Below are positions 19,258 through 32,816 of a stretch of 64,000 nt of DNA, piece by piece. The stretch's first letter is position 1. Each line of letters begins with the position of its first letter. The position numbers were made by a program, and so were the translations under genes. The notes beneath the pieces are model-generated. The model searched no databases. It was given only the letters and a program-made list of their open reading frames with translations, and was not told the DNA's origin. The stretch is taken from NCBI GenBank assembly GCA_004194705.1, contig SADC01000370.1, positions 1-64,000 of the forward strand, in the 5' to 3' direction. This DNA comes from Ditylenchus dipsaci. Taxonomy: Eukaryota; Nematoda; Chromadorea; Rhabditida; Anguinidae.

Positions 19258-22200
19258 AGTAAACATTAAAGAAGGTTTCAACTGGTTTTCTTTATTAGTG
19301 CACCATGGTGACATGGGAACAGAGATACAATCTGGAGATATAATACTAGAAGAAGATACTATTGAGACTGGAGAGCATTCTGGAGCCACCACCACTTGAG
19401 AAGTCAGAACTGGAGAGGCTGGAGGATTTGGCATCATTCCCTTGATCTGGACAGGAGCGGACATCTGGTCATCAGAGCTGGAGTTAGAGACACGCGAATG
19501 GACATCTCCCTCGAGAACTGAAGAGCAGGGAACCACTGGCTGAGCTGATACTGGAGAACCACCAAACTTGACTTCTGAGGAGGAGACCAAAGGCTGCAGA
19601 CTGGACGAGACTGTTTCCCATTCACCCATGGCAGGCACCAATAGACCACCAGCTGGAGGAACAACCTTCGCGTATTGCAAGTGGAGCGCGGACTGGAGGA
19701 GGAGATCGAAACCATACGGAGGGAGTCCCGGCATGCTGGAGTAGACACTACGGAAGATTCTTGCACGATTGATCCACCGTAATATCTGAAACTAGAATAG
19801 GCGCCTCAAGCGAGGACACCTTATTTCCTGGAATATATATATCTGGCACTTCAAAATCATCTATAAGTTCTAAGCGAACTTTCTTAACTGGAGTCGGCTG
19901 GAGATTACAAATATTTAACAAAGCCTGCAGATGAACCTCTGCCTTATATAACTCTGGACCCTTCAGTCTGGAGGTAGCATTCAGCAAAGTCTGAATCACT
20001 GAACTGGAAAGCGTCTTATTGTCAGGGACAAGTTCCACTGAGAGCGCACTGGCATTATTAACTATTTTACTAACCTTAGACATCAGAAAGGAGCAAGCTT
20101 CAACAATCAGATCCACAATAAGAATACTAATATTGAAGCTAGACTCCTATGCCTACTAAATCTGGACGAGACAAATCCATAATTGAATTTGTTTATTTAA
20201 ATCTGGAACTATTTAGGGACACAATAGGTTTCCAGGCGAAACCTATTGTCTTGACTGGAAACTACGTTCGGACGAACGCAACAATCCTTACACCTATCAC
20301 CAGCCACCAGGTTCGCCCTCGAACCGTAACCAGCAAATAGACGAAGGATATTTGCAACAATCCTTACACCATGAACACCAGCCACCACTGACTGAGTTCC
20401 AGATTGTTGCCTGGACGATAAGTTTGAACAAATTCCAAACTTAGAAACTGAAGTGTACTGGAGACTATGAAAATGACTGAACCCAAAAGTAGGGCCCAGC
20501 ATGATCCCACTGCGCAGGGTGCAACAAACACCAAACACAACAGGGTAACTAGAACTTAATACATGGGACTTCTATTTTAAAAAAAATTTTCGCTGACTCT
20601 ACCACACCTGGCGGTAGCCTTCCACCCTAAGGGTCAGCACCAGTAGGTTGAGCACACCCTACAAGCTTTTTCTGGAGAGTTTCCGGATTTAGAGTGACGC
20701 CTATCACCCTTGCCACCGGAGGCACATCTGGAGAAAAATACAAAGCATAATACTGGAACATTGCTATCACCCATGCCACCGGAGTAATATCGACAACAAG
20801 ACTGGAGTAGTTTTGACACTAATGGTCGCAACTAATTACCGTAACCTAATCACAAAATCTGGATACCTAACTAGAAAACTGGAACATACACTGGAAACTA
20901 GACAATTACTATCCCTTAACACTTCGGAATCTACTGTTCCAGAGCAAAGTGGACGCGTACGTCTCTTTTATGTCCTACTGGATCGTAACAAACTTGTGTT
21001 AATCCCACTAACCTTGGCATCACAGTCTCTTCAAAAGGGGATCTCGGAACTGGAGCTTCGGCTTGGACTGGACCACAGAGACTGAGAGACTTGTTGGAGA
21101 GAACTGCTTCCATTAGCCATAAGACTGGAGATTGATTGCTTGCTTGGCTAGGCGCTTTGCACTGATTGCTGGAGCTATTACTTGCTTTGACTGGAGCTTG
21201 TGCATGACTGGAGAGATGGAGTTGAGCGCTTCCACAGAGAGACGATTTGACTGGACGATCGTAATTGCTTGAGCTGAACCCCTGGCTTGTTAGCGGAGAC
21301 TGGAGACACCTCTTGGTTCATTGGCCCACGTCAGCTGGAATTGGCGGGAACTGGCACTTCGTCGGAATTGAGCACGACTCTGGCACATTCATCCGCTGGC
21401 TTGATTGATTGCATTTGCCTGGCACATTGCATCAGCTGGAAGACTCTGGAGCTGCTCTGCGCTTGGAAGACTGATTTGCTCTTGCTCTGGACTGGAGAAT
21501 TGATTTGCGAAGCTTGGCTGCTGCTTTGACGACTGGAGAATTGCTTTGAAGGAGCTGGCCACTGGACTTCATCGATGATCCCCCCAATTGCCGAAGACTG
21601 GAGCACACCCTGGGCACAAGTTTGATGCTGGAGCTTAACTTATAATGTCTCTTATTCTTTTCAAGCCAGTTGAGCGCAGATATCTGGCCCAACTGCTTCT
21701 ACGGCTCCAGCATATTTAATGTCTCTTTTCTTTGCTCTTCATTCGATTCCTAGATGCCTCAGAATAGCAACTACCTAGTAACACTGGAACATCCCAACCT
21801 TCAAGATAAGCACCATGATCCGCAATAGATCACGATTAACTGGACGGTTCTGTAGGTCTAGTGACCTTCAGATGAACTGGAACTGTTCCTAAGTAAATTT
21901 GGCTGACGCCAATACGACTGGATTTTTGCTGGATTTAACTGGATAAACAAAAGTAAATTCTGGATTATACTGGATTGTTACTGGAAAAGACTGGAGAATT
22001 ACTGGACTATACTGGAGAACGTGGCAGATTATACTACCACAAACTAATAACCCTTTCTTTAAACCGCTTGCCTAAAGGTACGTCTGGAACTACACTGAAA
22101 GCCGTTGCAATACGGTCTCCCTTCTTTAACTGGACCATCGTATTAGACAGATTGCTAACATTAACCTATACTTATCATTCAACGTATTAACCGTATACGC

Positions 22201-22583
22201 TGTTTCCTGGACCACTAAATTACTATTACTTCGACCCATATCACTAAATGTGATAGATCTTACACTGGAACCTTGTTCTAGCCCTACAGAAAGATCGACT
22301 GGAACCTTTGTGCCACCAGGAAGTATGGTGCCACTCATTACTAGAGCTGCATACTCACTACCAAGGCGAAAATTACCAATAGCTAGTGATCTTCCCCTAT
22401 AGTGAATATGTGTTGTTTGAGGTTTACCCGTATTCTGGAAACTGGAACATCGTATCACCTCCTAGAATGATATCATACCTAGACGATTTACCGATCTCGT
22501 CTGAAAATAAACTGGAACTTCTTCGCTACAATCACCTATTTGTAACTGGATCATGCCCTTTGACATTAAGTGCATGGGAGCAC
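19258..22583. other. 3.3-kb island saturated with the pentamer CTGGA on the plus strand
   Basis: By hand count CTGGA occurs about 69 times on the plus strand here, against about three expected by chance, while the complement TCCAG occurs only about three or four times. The words are spaced irregularly (about 6-150 bases) and fall in all frames, so they are not explained by codon use. GC content is higher than in the flanks. The island is bounded exactly by the two direct repeats. Minus-strand frames are Ser/Pro-rich and one short stretch near 22,470 reads YDIILGGD, which recalls aspartic proteases of retroelements, but no complete domain is seen. Confidence 0.7.
19748..20116 (-). CDS. Uncharacterised 122-aa frame inside the CTGGA island
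   Basis: This minus-strand frame looks protein-like: an amphipathic helical N-terminal half (SFLMSKVSKIVNNASAL ... VIQTLLNATSRLKG) and a charged C-terminal half (VRLELIDDFEVPDIYIPG). A Ser/Pro-rich frame follows it on the same strand at 19,734-19,126. No family was recognised. If the island is a retroelement this would be a gag-like position, but that is speculation. It could equally be a chance frame in a region of raised GC. Confidence 0.25.
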   Translation of the reverse strand: MDLIVEACSFLMSKVSKIVNNASALSVELVPDNKTLSSSVIQTLLNATSRLKGPELYKAEVHLQALLNICNLQPTPVKKVRLELIDDFEVPDIYIPGNKVSSLEAPILVSDITVDQSCKNLP

Positions 22584-23238
22584 TTTCAGTTAAATAAAAG
22601 TTGTAATTTGTCTAATTGAAGCTTTCATATTTATATGCATATGACAAATTTGAAAGCCAAATTTGAATTGGCGTCGGATACTTTCTTTCGTCTCTTACTC
22701 TTACTCTTCGGAGTCGTTCGCCATAACTCCAAAGAGTACAGGGAGAGACGAAAGAGAAGTGTCTCCCGCCAATTCAAATCTCGCACATGCGCTGCGCTCG
22801 AAAACCATGGTCCTCAAGTACCGTATATTCTTTAATAAAAGACCACGGTCTTTTATTTTTCAAACCAACCCCCCCCCCCTGGGACATGGTCATTTATTAG
22901 AGAGTGGTCGTTTATTAGACAGTGATCTTTTATTAAAGAATATACGTTACTCTCTCATCTCCCCACTCTCTATTAACTATCCGCCGCTGTTTTTTTTCAG
23001 TAGGGTTTCAGACTTAGAGACGTTTTTGATTAGCAATTTAAGATTTAATTTTAATTTTTTAATTAATTTGTTTAATTTAATTCAATTTAAGATTTTTAAA
23101 ATAACTACTCATGGATACTTAATAGAGCATTTAAGGTACGTACAGTTAACTACAGGGCTAAAATGACTTTGGAGAATTTTTTCGAGAAATTTTTGAAAAG
23201 ATTTTGCTCAAATGAAATCTCAACCCTACATAAGGTTG
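22584..23238 (+). repeat. Right direct repeat flanking the CTGGA island
   Basis: This is the second copy of 18,523-19,257, in the same orientation, lacking one internal unit of about 80 bases. Short runs of C and T differ in length between the copies; most other positions agree, which suggests recent duplication or gene conversion. Confidence 0.85.
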
Positions 23239-26200
23239 CGACCTTATATCAAGGTGACCTTATCGCGAAGTCTACGTTTAAAAATATGCAAGTGTCCTTA
23301 AATTGGGATTGCTTTTCAATTGCTTTTCAGTAAGGGTAAACAAAAAAAATGAATTCATATTTCTGGATAGTCAGGGTGACCAAAGCTCTTTTTACAGGAA
23401 TTTTCCCTTTTTCATCCTTATTCCAAATTTATAGTAAAATTTTATTCTTATTTTTTCTTTTGCTTGTTGTTTAAAGTCGTAGGGAAATATAAAGACTGTG
23501 TTATTGCATCAAGCAAAAAATTTTGATGATGTTGAAGTATAGCCTCAATAAGGAATGGTAGCAAATATGTAGCAGATTTCCAACCAGTTCACTTGGCATT
23601 CACCGCGTGCCTTAGTTGCCTATACAAACTGTGCACTAAAGTCACCGGTGAAAGCGGAGCGTTTTGGCCAATCAATTAGTTTTTATGTAGGCCTAGAAGA
23701 ATAATCAAGTAATATAGTAATTGACATTGCGACTAAATTGCACCCCGCACCTCCTACTCGATTGCAACTTGCTCAAGCCCCTCCGAGTCAATCAACAAGC
23801 AAAATTTGTTTTGTCATTTTTTTCATAGAATATGGTATGTATACGGGGTATGAATAAATTTTTTAGCTAAATTAGCCAAAATGTTTTTCTATAAAAATAT
23901 TTTTCTCCTTATTGTATAAAAAAATTTGCAAAAAAAATTGGCCTTGGTCCCTCTGTTGATTGACTGGGTGAAGACACAGGGTGCGATAGAGGGGGGCGGG
24001 AATGGTAGTGCAAGTGTACCGATGTTTTGAAACAAATCCAGACTGAACCAGATCCTCTGCTGAAAATATTGCAATTTTTAAGCATCACTGAATGCGCTGA
24101 ATATAAATAATGCGCAATTAGCAAAGCGACAAATGGCTTAGGTATGTGGCACAAAAAAAACTAGCTTGCTGCTTTGATGTTAATACTAAGTATCGCTGTA
24201 ATTAGTAATTGTTTTCGGAAAGCAAAAAGAGCTGTCATACGGTAGAGCTAAATATAAATTCATTAGTAATAATCTGTACTCAACAATGCCAGAATTAACA
24301 ATAAAATTGCTGTTTTATAAGAGCACAAATTTTTTACGTTTTGTCTGTAACTTTTGACTATTATTAAGATTATAATTTGAAGCCCCTTCTAATTATTAGC
24401 CAAGTACTTTTAACGCAGCCATAAGAGTACCCGGGGGGGGGGGGGGGGGGAGGGGTTACTAGCTGTGCTGTACCTCTCCCTCCTTCCCGCCGTTATTATT
24501 TTATCAAGGGTTAGCCCTTTCCCTTTTTCAGAATTTTTTTACGCCTATGATATCAGCCCAGAGCAAAAAATTTCCAGATCGTTTCCTTGTCATGTAGTAA
24601 TTTTTTCTGCCCCAAATACTTTTTGTCGCGAATTTGAGACTGGAAACAGCATTTTTGGGCAGAATAAAGCACTGCCTTTCTTAACTGTCCCTACCTTGAT
24701 GTCCACTTTATATATCGGTTAATTACCTGAAAATATTGAGATCGACTGTAAAATTTCTGATTTTCAAGTAATATTATAGTATAATTATTCCTATAATTAT
24801 AGAATTTACGGTAAAAAACTTGAATTTTTTAAAAATTCTAAATCCTTAAAATTTTTTGAAAGAGATTTATATTGAATTTTGGCAACAAATTAGTAAACAA
24901 CTGATGAAAAAACAATAAAGAACCTTGAAAAGGCCTACATTTTCAATGTTGGCAATCGCCGAAATTCATAATATTGTCAAAACCATAGATTCAAAAAGGT
25001 AAAAGAATTATTTATAACTTAAAAATTTCTTTGAAAATTCACTTTACTTAAGAATAAATAATTTAGCTGTGAAAAAAGAAGCAAAGGGATACTGGGTAAA
25101 AAAGGAAGGATTGCGGTGAGCTGGAAGAGGTCAGTCTGGGCCATTCTCAGCCACATCTGTCTTTGCACTCTCATCGCAATTCGAAATAAATCCTTGAAGG
25201 GGGCATGCACTGGCACCGACAGCAAGAATGCGCACTCATAACCCATGCCTTCTACCAAATTAATAGTAGTAGTAAAGACACAGCTGCTCTTTCAATTCCA
25301 CATGCTCTTTCCTTGAATCAAGCAGTTAGTTCAAAAGAGATAAAGACAAGACAGGAAGTAGTTAATGTATGTGTTATAACAAAGTCCGAAAAAATTAAGC
25401 TTTATATATAGTATGCCTCGACTTTTAATTTTATTTTTTGACTTAGGTTGACTAATTATTTATCCTGAGTCACATTTCGCTCCGTCAATAACTGTGCGTT
25501 GATAACTGTAGAATTTCTCGTATTCTGTACGAGAAATTCTACAGTTAACGAGTAAGTCTTTCTCGTATTCCACTGTAGAATTTCTACAGTTAACGGCAAA
25601 GCAAAATCGGACCCAGGATGACTGGGTGTTCGTTATGTCATGAAGAAAATAAATTTCAAATTGAAAAAAGTAGAATAAAAATGTTCTGAAATATGTATTT
25701 TGAAAGGCTTTTCTCATAATCAGCAAAAGTCCATAACTTATGGTGTTTTTTAGGTCATAAAAATAGAAATAGGACTGAAGAAACTGCGCTTTGAAAATTC
25801 TGCGAGCAAATGTGCTTGCTGTCAATGTGTCATCATGAAAATAATTTTTACTTTGAGAAACAGTCACTACTTTGATTTTTACTGACATCTTACAAAATTT
25901 GTAAAATTTTACGCTACTAGGATATAACCCCGTCCCAAAAGCTACTCAAATATGACCCCCTACCAATATTTTTTGTAGATACTCAATACCATTACTTTTA
26001 ATGAATTTTTTCTAAAGATGATATTAGTAATGGCCAGGTCTGAGCATAAGCCTAAATTTTTTGGAGGGACGGGGCGGTTGTTTGATGGCATATTCTAGTA
26101 GAGCCAAATAATTTTTTTGTAAATTCAAAGCCAGCCTTTTATATGAAAGCAACACCATTTTCGTAAATAAAATTCTCTTACGGACAAAATTTGGTGCCAA

Positions 26201-29200
26201 TACCGAAGCTTTGTTCCCAATCTTTCTAAATAAAAACAAACCGAGGTTGGCTTATAAGCAATGTCTAAATAATGGCACTCCTACTAGCAAGCAAGAAAGT
26301 CCAACTAAAGGCAAAAGAAGCCGAGCGTTGAATGGCACAACCAGTGGCACAAATTTTTATTGAATGTAGCAAGAGAAAATGCAATAGCTGCCTTGCAAAG
26401 CAGCTAAAGCAGCCAGAATGGAAGGCTCTCAGGCTGAGTCCCGAAGATTCAGGTTCAATCCCACTGCTGTCTGCCCTATTTCTTGAGCTGCTTTATAAGA
26501 GTAGTGGCGCGGGGTCCGCCCCATTGCAATTAGTGGCATTGTGAGAGGAAAAAAGGCCAGATGTGTCCTATTTCGGCGGCGAGCTCATGAATGGATGAAT
26601 GCATTTGCTGGGTAACTCAATATATACATGCAAAAAGACAGAGAATATAGGCAGACAGTTAAATTGATGGATTAGCGGAAAGGAGCAAGGAAATGAATGG
26701 ACCAACCCGGCTGTACTACTACTACTTCGACTAAGACTACTACTACTAAATGTGTTTGGCATGAAGACTTGCTTTAATTAAAAATTCCCTTTATTGTGCC
26801 AGGAGAGCAGGCCGTATCTTCTAAGTTGACTGCAGCCCTTTATTTGGTTGGCGAGCAAATAAAAGAGGATATCCTCTTTATATAGGCAAAGATAATTTTG
26901 CCAATTATTTTTGCGCAAATTATTAGTTGTGCTTTTGCAGAAGTTTTTGTTGGTAGCAGTCACAGTACAGGGTGGTCTAAAAAAACCTGCAAATTTTAAA
27001 ATTTGTCAAGGGCTCCCGCGCACCTGCTAAAATAAATTTTTTTGGTGTAACAAAGGATGTTGAAATGACGGTTGTGAGGCCGGTACCGAGTCCTCTTATT
27101 CTGCCGTAGTCTTAGGTCTAGCTCTCGTAGCATGAAATTAACGTGGCTCGCTGCACAGGGCTAACTCACTAAGTGGTTGTTTCTCATATGCGTATGCTTG
27201 CCTTGAAGCTGACCTTATAACCTAAGACTGCAACCGTTTATCTGTTACACCAAATTCAATAAAAATAAGAGAGCCATGATGAAATAAAGCAATAAATAAA
27301 TGCGAAAAGCAAAATTTCAATGGCTGTAACTGCCTAAACACAAACTTTTCAAAAAGTCTGAATTTGAACAGCAAATCATGACATATTTCTTCGAGTTTTG
27401 TTTATATGATTTCCGAAACATTTTTGCACTAGCGCGTAGCCCTTCATCTCGGCTAGTAAATAGCTATCGAACACTGCTGAATAATTTGAGAAATATATAT
27501 AAATTCGAAAGTTCTAAACAAAACAGTGTTAATTTTGAAAAATTGCAGGTTATTTTGGGACACCCTGTAGTAGTAATAAAAAAATAATAAAGAATTTTTT
27601 TTTAAAAAAAGATGCAAAATTTATTTTTTAGATCATTGAAATGGAGAAAGTCATTTAAAGGTGTAAAAGGTGTTAAAGGGCGTGACTGTTTATTGCTAGA
27701 AAAAACAATTGACTGAATGTTTATTTTACAGGACCAGGGTCATGAGTCGAGGCCTCGATATTTTCGAGGTCTCGACTCGAACCGGAAATCGAAACTCGAA
27801 AAAATTGACCAGAAACTCGAAAACTTTCGGGTTTTCAAAAAACTTTTTGAAAAAGCAGTTCTGGTTTATCGAATACCCGTGGGTCTCTACGGGCAAACTG
27901 ATAAAATTTCAAAAACGATCGGCAAAATCAGAATCCTTGCGATATTTCGGACTAAACTGTCCAAAGACAACTAGAAAAAAGCCTCAAAATTTGAGCTAAA
28001 AAATGTATGTCAGACCCTAGGCGGGAACGAACTTGAGGGGGGGTTGCCGGTTCAACTAGAGTTGACTGTAGCTTGTCCCTCTTCTTTAAGAAGGTAGCTT
28101 TAAATTATCCTACTTACAAAGGCAAAATTGTCAGCAATTTTTTTCACTACAAAGGATTATGAAAGAAAATCAAATTCAATAAAATTTTGCTCTACTCGTG
28201 AATTCAATTTTTCAATTAATCTCTTTTCTTAAAAAGGAAATTTCTATTAGTCAAATTGACATTAGAAATAGAGTAAATTGTGTTATGAAAGTATGTGCAA
28301 GTGTGAAATTACTAAAACAAGAAAAATGAGTCAGAGTATCTAAGCAACGCACTATTCATAATTAATGTGCTGCACAAGAACTTATTAAAACAAGCAGGCA
28401 TTTGCAGCTAAGTGAGTATATACAATTATCCTTTTTACACCTTTATTTGCTGCACAAATGTCAGCTTTGCAAAATGTTGGTGAATCTGATTATTACATTG
28501 AGAATAGCAAGTTAAGACACTACTTTAAACAATTAGTCTCCTTGCTAAACTCGGCTTATTTCAATAAATCCTGGGCTAATATGTTGTTGTCGACTTTGCT
28601 ACTTTGCTTATTATGATCATTGGCTACAGATAGCCGGCTTAACTAAATATTGTTGGGCTTTAGGTCCTTAGTTTCTGTAAATGTTAAACAGATAAAAATG
28701 TTTGCTACTAGCTTAATAATTGAGAATTAAAACAGTCGAGCCAAAATTTAAAAAAAAGTACTAGGGCTTTCAAAAGATGTCAAGAGGCAATTTTGATTTT
28801 TTGCAATAAACCAAAGCTCATGATTAAAAAAATTCGGCGAAAGTACAGAATACCCCTCCAAAAATCGCTGTAACTACCGTTTGAAACAACAAGTTTAGGC
28901 TTAGTGATCGTTTTACGGACTTTTTCTGGGTCTGGCTCATATATTTGGCTATTTTTTACTCAAATTTTCAAAGAAAAAATTGTTGGGTGTGGTAATCGAT
29001 ACTACGGTCAAAAATTTACTTAGTTAAGAAAGCCAAAAATGTAACTTTCAATTCTGAGTCACATATTTTCTTTTTCGAAAATAGACAATTATAAAAAAAA
29101 TTGGTATCAGTATAAAATCACCCCCCCCCCTCGTGCTTGGCTGAAACAGTTGAGATGCCCCTCCCCTTCATAGCCATAATTACTATAAGTATGAGTATGA

Positions 29201-31227
29201 GTTTTAGCAACACTGCTCCCAACAGGGCTGGTCACGGCTTGACCTGACACTGGGCCGGGCCGCTTTCTCTCTCGGTCGGGCCTAAAATTTCTCGGCCCGC
29301 TCTGTCGGTCTGGTGTATCTCATGTACGCTGAAATGTCCAACTTAAAAAAAAATCATTTTTTCCGGAAAATATACACATCTTTTTATATAAGAAAATTTA
29401 CTTACTGATTTTGATAATTTTATTTTAATTTTTTTATTATCGCGCATCATTCAATTGTAAAGAGTATTTCTTATTACACCGTGGCAACTCAGCGATCATT
29501 CAACAATCACCATTCATGTATAGGTAACACTAGTTCATAAACTGGGTAGTATTCCCTGAAGACGACCACCTTGAGGCTATACACATAGGTATCACTATAC
29601 ACATTAGTGGATTGGGTACCGTGGTTTTAACTCCTGCATAAATAAGTACTAGTATGCTTCATTCTTTACCATAGCCGAAAATTTAACAAATCATTTTTTA
29701 AAGAGCCATGGAACTTGATTACCACAGTAGTTTCCAAAATTTAAATTCATAGTTTTGTCTATAATATTTTTCGAATTTTTCTGTTTGCCTTCAAATTTTT
29801 CCTTCTTTTTCTAGGGTCTGTGACATATATTTGCGTAATTTTCACTTAAGTTTTTAAAGAAAAAATGTTTAGGGTGGGAAGAGGGGGGTATTCTATAGTA
29901 GGTCGAATTTTCTTATCTTTTTTTGAATTAATAGCATCAATTTGTAGCTATGCGGTCACTAAATAGAGGCTTGACTTTTATAAGGACTTCTATGTAACTT
30001 TAAACTTACATTAGGCTACTTCAAAGCTACTTTTGAACCACTCTCAAAACTATGATCAAAACAGTCGTTAATCAATATTATTCAAAAAGCGGCTTAAATA
30101 TAGTTAATTACTTAGCATTTCGAAAATCGAACAAGACAAAGAGGCTCAAAAAACTAAATCATCTTTGGGTTTCTTAATCGAAATTCTGCACTTCGCTAAA
30201 TTGCCTTTATTCTTTGTCCTAAAAAAATATCAAAAAGAGACTTATTCTTTAACGCCTCAGCAGCAGCAATCCAAATGCATTAAGCAACCAAATATTAGCA
30301 CAGAACTTTTAGCAATTACCACTTGAAATGTACTAAGAACGACTTTTGCCGTTGCAGCAGCAGCACTAAAAAGTCCATATTCGTATAGTGGCTGCTCTTT
30401 GCCAATATTCTCATTCAGGGAAGGAACAAGAAAGAAAAAGGGAGGCTTTCAGCCAAATGTGTATAGCAAAACTAAGGGAGGCACACACTCTTGAATAGAG
30501 CCAATTTCGCTCGGCACTCGGCCAACCGAATCTATGGGAGCAGTGTTAGAGCGAGTAGAGCGGAAACTTGAGCCATTGCGGGATTGTCAATAGGCTGTGG
30601 TGTGTTTAGCGGTGCAGGGACCAGCCGATAGATGCCTCTAAGGCATTTTATCTAAGGCATATAGCACTATTTTCGCAGCCACTAAGCGTGAGATTTGTGT
30701 GCTTGTGCAGCGGCTGAATGAAAGTAATTAATGTCTTGGGAATGAGAGAAAAATAATTGGCAGTTTGTAAATTGCACTTGATGAAATCCTTGACATTGCT
30801 CACCTCAAAACACTGTATAGAAGCGAGAAAATAGGAAATCAGAAAATCGGAATGAAAATCGAAATCAGAAAATCGAAGAGAAAATCGGAAAATCGTTATA
30901 ACAAATTTGCAAAATTGAACAGTCAGAATACCATATTTACTAGGGTTGGATTAGTGACCGCTGACTTAAAATTCCGGTGACTTAGCGGTAAGTCACTAGC
31001 AAGTCACCGAACAATCATGACTTATAAATTTCGTGTATAATACAAGATATCTTTTTTTATGTGCGCATTTATTACAAGGAAGAAGTGGAGAGAAAGGGTT
31101 AACTAATAATAAAAAAATATAAGCTGTGATTGACCTAATCATGGGCAACTGACCGATCAGTTAATATTACTTGATCAGTCGATAAGAAATCAGTCAATAT
31201 TTTCTAACTATTTGCAAAACTTTGCCA
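23239..31227. other. Long intergenic stretch, no gene recognised
   Basis: I find no coding sequence or RNA gene that I can support in these 8 kb. Noted structures: a 19-base G run at about 24,432-24,450; a palindrome agaatttctcgtattctgta / tacgagaaattct at about 25,507-25,545; a possible pol III B box ggttcaatccc at about 26,451-26,461; clustered aatcgaaatcagaaaatcg words at 30,830-30,900; a GC-rich ggccgggccg patch at 29,250-29,310. Minus-strand frames such as 25,460-25,888 have no domain or homologous copy. Confidence 0.5.
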
Positions 31228-32345
31228 CAGTCAACGTTCCCAACACAGTCAACTCTCAATCAAAAATACAGTCAAACTCCCAACACAGTCAACTCTTAGC
31301 CGAAAATACAGCTAACGCTCCCAACACAGTTAACTCTCAGTCAAAAATACAGTCAAGGCTCCCGACACAGTCAATTCTCAGTCAAAAATACAGTCAAAAC
31401 TCCCAACACAGTCAACTCTTAGCCGAAAATACAGCTAACGCTTCCAACACAGTTAACTCTCAGTCAAAAATACAGTCAAGGCTCCCAACACAGTTAACTC
31501 TCAGTCAAAAATACAGTCAAGGCTCCCAACACAGTTAACTCTCAGTCAAAAATACAGTCAAGGCTCCACACAGTCAACTCTCAATCAAAAATACAGTCAA
31601 AACTCCCACACAGTCAACTCTTAGCCGAAAATACAGCTAACGCTCCCAACACAGTTAACTCTCAGTCAAAAATACAGTCAAGGCTCCCGACACAGTCAAC
31701 TCTCAGTCAAAAATACAGTCAAAACTCCCAACACAGTCAACTCTTAGCCGAAAATACAGCTAACGCTTCCAACACAGTTAACTCTCAGTCAAAAATACAG
31801 TCAAGGCTCCCGACACAGTCAACTCTCAGTCAAAAATACAGTCAAGGCTCCCAACACAGTTAACTCTCAGTCAAAAATACAGTCAAGGCTCCCAACACAG
31901 TTAACTCTCAGTCAAAAATACAGTCAAGGCTCCCAACACAGTCAACTCTCAATCAAAAATACAGTCAAGGCTCCCAACACAGTCAACTCTCAATCAAAAA
32001 TACAGTCAAGGCTCCCAACACAGTCAACTCTCAATCAAAAATACAGTCAAGGCTCCCGACACAGTCAACTCTCAGTCAAAAATACAGTCAAGGCTCCCAA
32101 CACAGTTAACTCTCAGTCAAAAATACAGTCAAGGCACCCAACACAGTCAACTCTCAGTCAAAAATACAGTCAAGGCTCCCAACACCGTTAACTCTTAGTC
32201 AAAAATACAGTCAAGGCACCCAACACAGTCAACTCTCAGTCAAAAATACAGTCAAGGCTCCCAACACACTCAACTCTTAGTCAAAAATACAGTTAACGCT
32301 CTCAATACAGTCAACTCTCAGTAAAAAATACAGTCAACTCTCCGT
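31228..32345 (+). repeat. 41-bp minisatellite, about 27 units
   Basis: Units contain aactctcagtcaaaaataca and gtcaaggctcccaacaca. The period is 41 bases (taactctcag at 31,861 and 31,902). Variants such as tcttagccgaaaatacagct alternate in a pattern that itself repeats, showing block duplication. Each unit contains two or three cagtc/cagtt words. Long open frames through it follow from the repeat and are not genes. Confidence 0.95.
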
Positions 32346-32810
32346 TTATCTTGCAAAATTTTTTTATTCATTAGTTACCCTTGTTTGGAGCTATCAAAGT
32401 ACATTCTGTAAGTACACATATAAACACTTTCTTTATTTGTTGCGCATTCTTTTACACTGGTTTGGAAAGTTTTTCTCTAAAAGCAGTTAATTTTCGAAGC
32501 TATTGAGATTTCATCAGATGATATATCATAAATTTTTCTAAAAATTTGTGCAAGATTCTCAGATATCACCCAAAGTCTCAAATTGTCAGACAGTCTGTAT
32601 ACAGTCCAATTAGACACATGGAATTTTGTTCCACTTTACAAAAAAGGTGTTCCGTCTACACACTCAAATTACAAAACAACTAGTTTAATTTTCTCGCTGT
32701 GCAATATACTGTAAAAATTGGTCTACAAAGAACTTATAAGCTTTTTTGAACAAAAAACAATAAATGTTTCGAATTTTAGAAGAAAAATGAGATAATTTAT
32801 TTGTCTTTCA
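32346..32810. other. Intergenic spacer downstream of F-box gene A
   Basis: No gene is seen. This AT-rich DNA separates the minisatellite from the 3' end of F-box gene A. Confidence 0.5.
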
Positions 32811-32816
32811 TTTATT
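32811..32816 (-). terminator. Polyadenylation signal of F-box gene A
   Basis: Minus-strand AATAAA overlaps the stop codon region of exon 3. Another AATAAA lies about 20 bases further on. Confidence 0.35.

Noticed and set aside
18523..23238. LTR retrotransposon
   Set aside because: The repeats do not begin TG or end CA, no 4-6 bp target duplication flanks them, and no reverse transcriptase or integrase is seen between them.
25460..25888. 142-residue minus-strand frame
   Set aside because: It overlaps a palindromic repeat, has no domain or signal peptide and looks like a chance frame.
26430..26475. tRNA gene
   Set aside because: Only a B-box-like ggttcaatccc is convincing; no acceptor stem or anticodon arm closes around it.
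31228..32345. CRISPR array or a repetitive protein gene
   Set aside because: Units are contiguous with no unique spacers, and the open frames through it follow from a 41-bp period that changes frame each unit; the host is eukaryotic.
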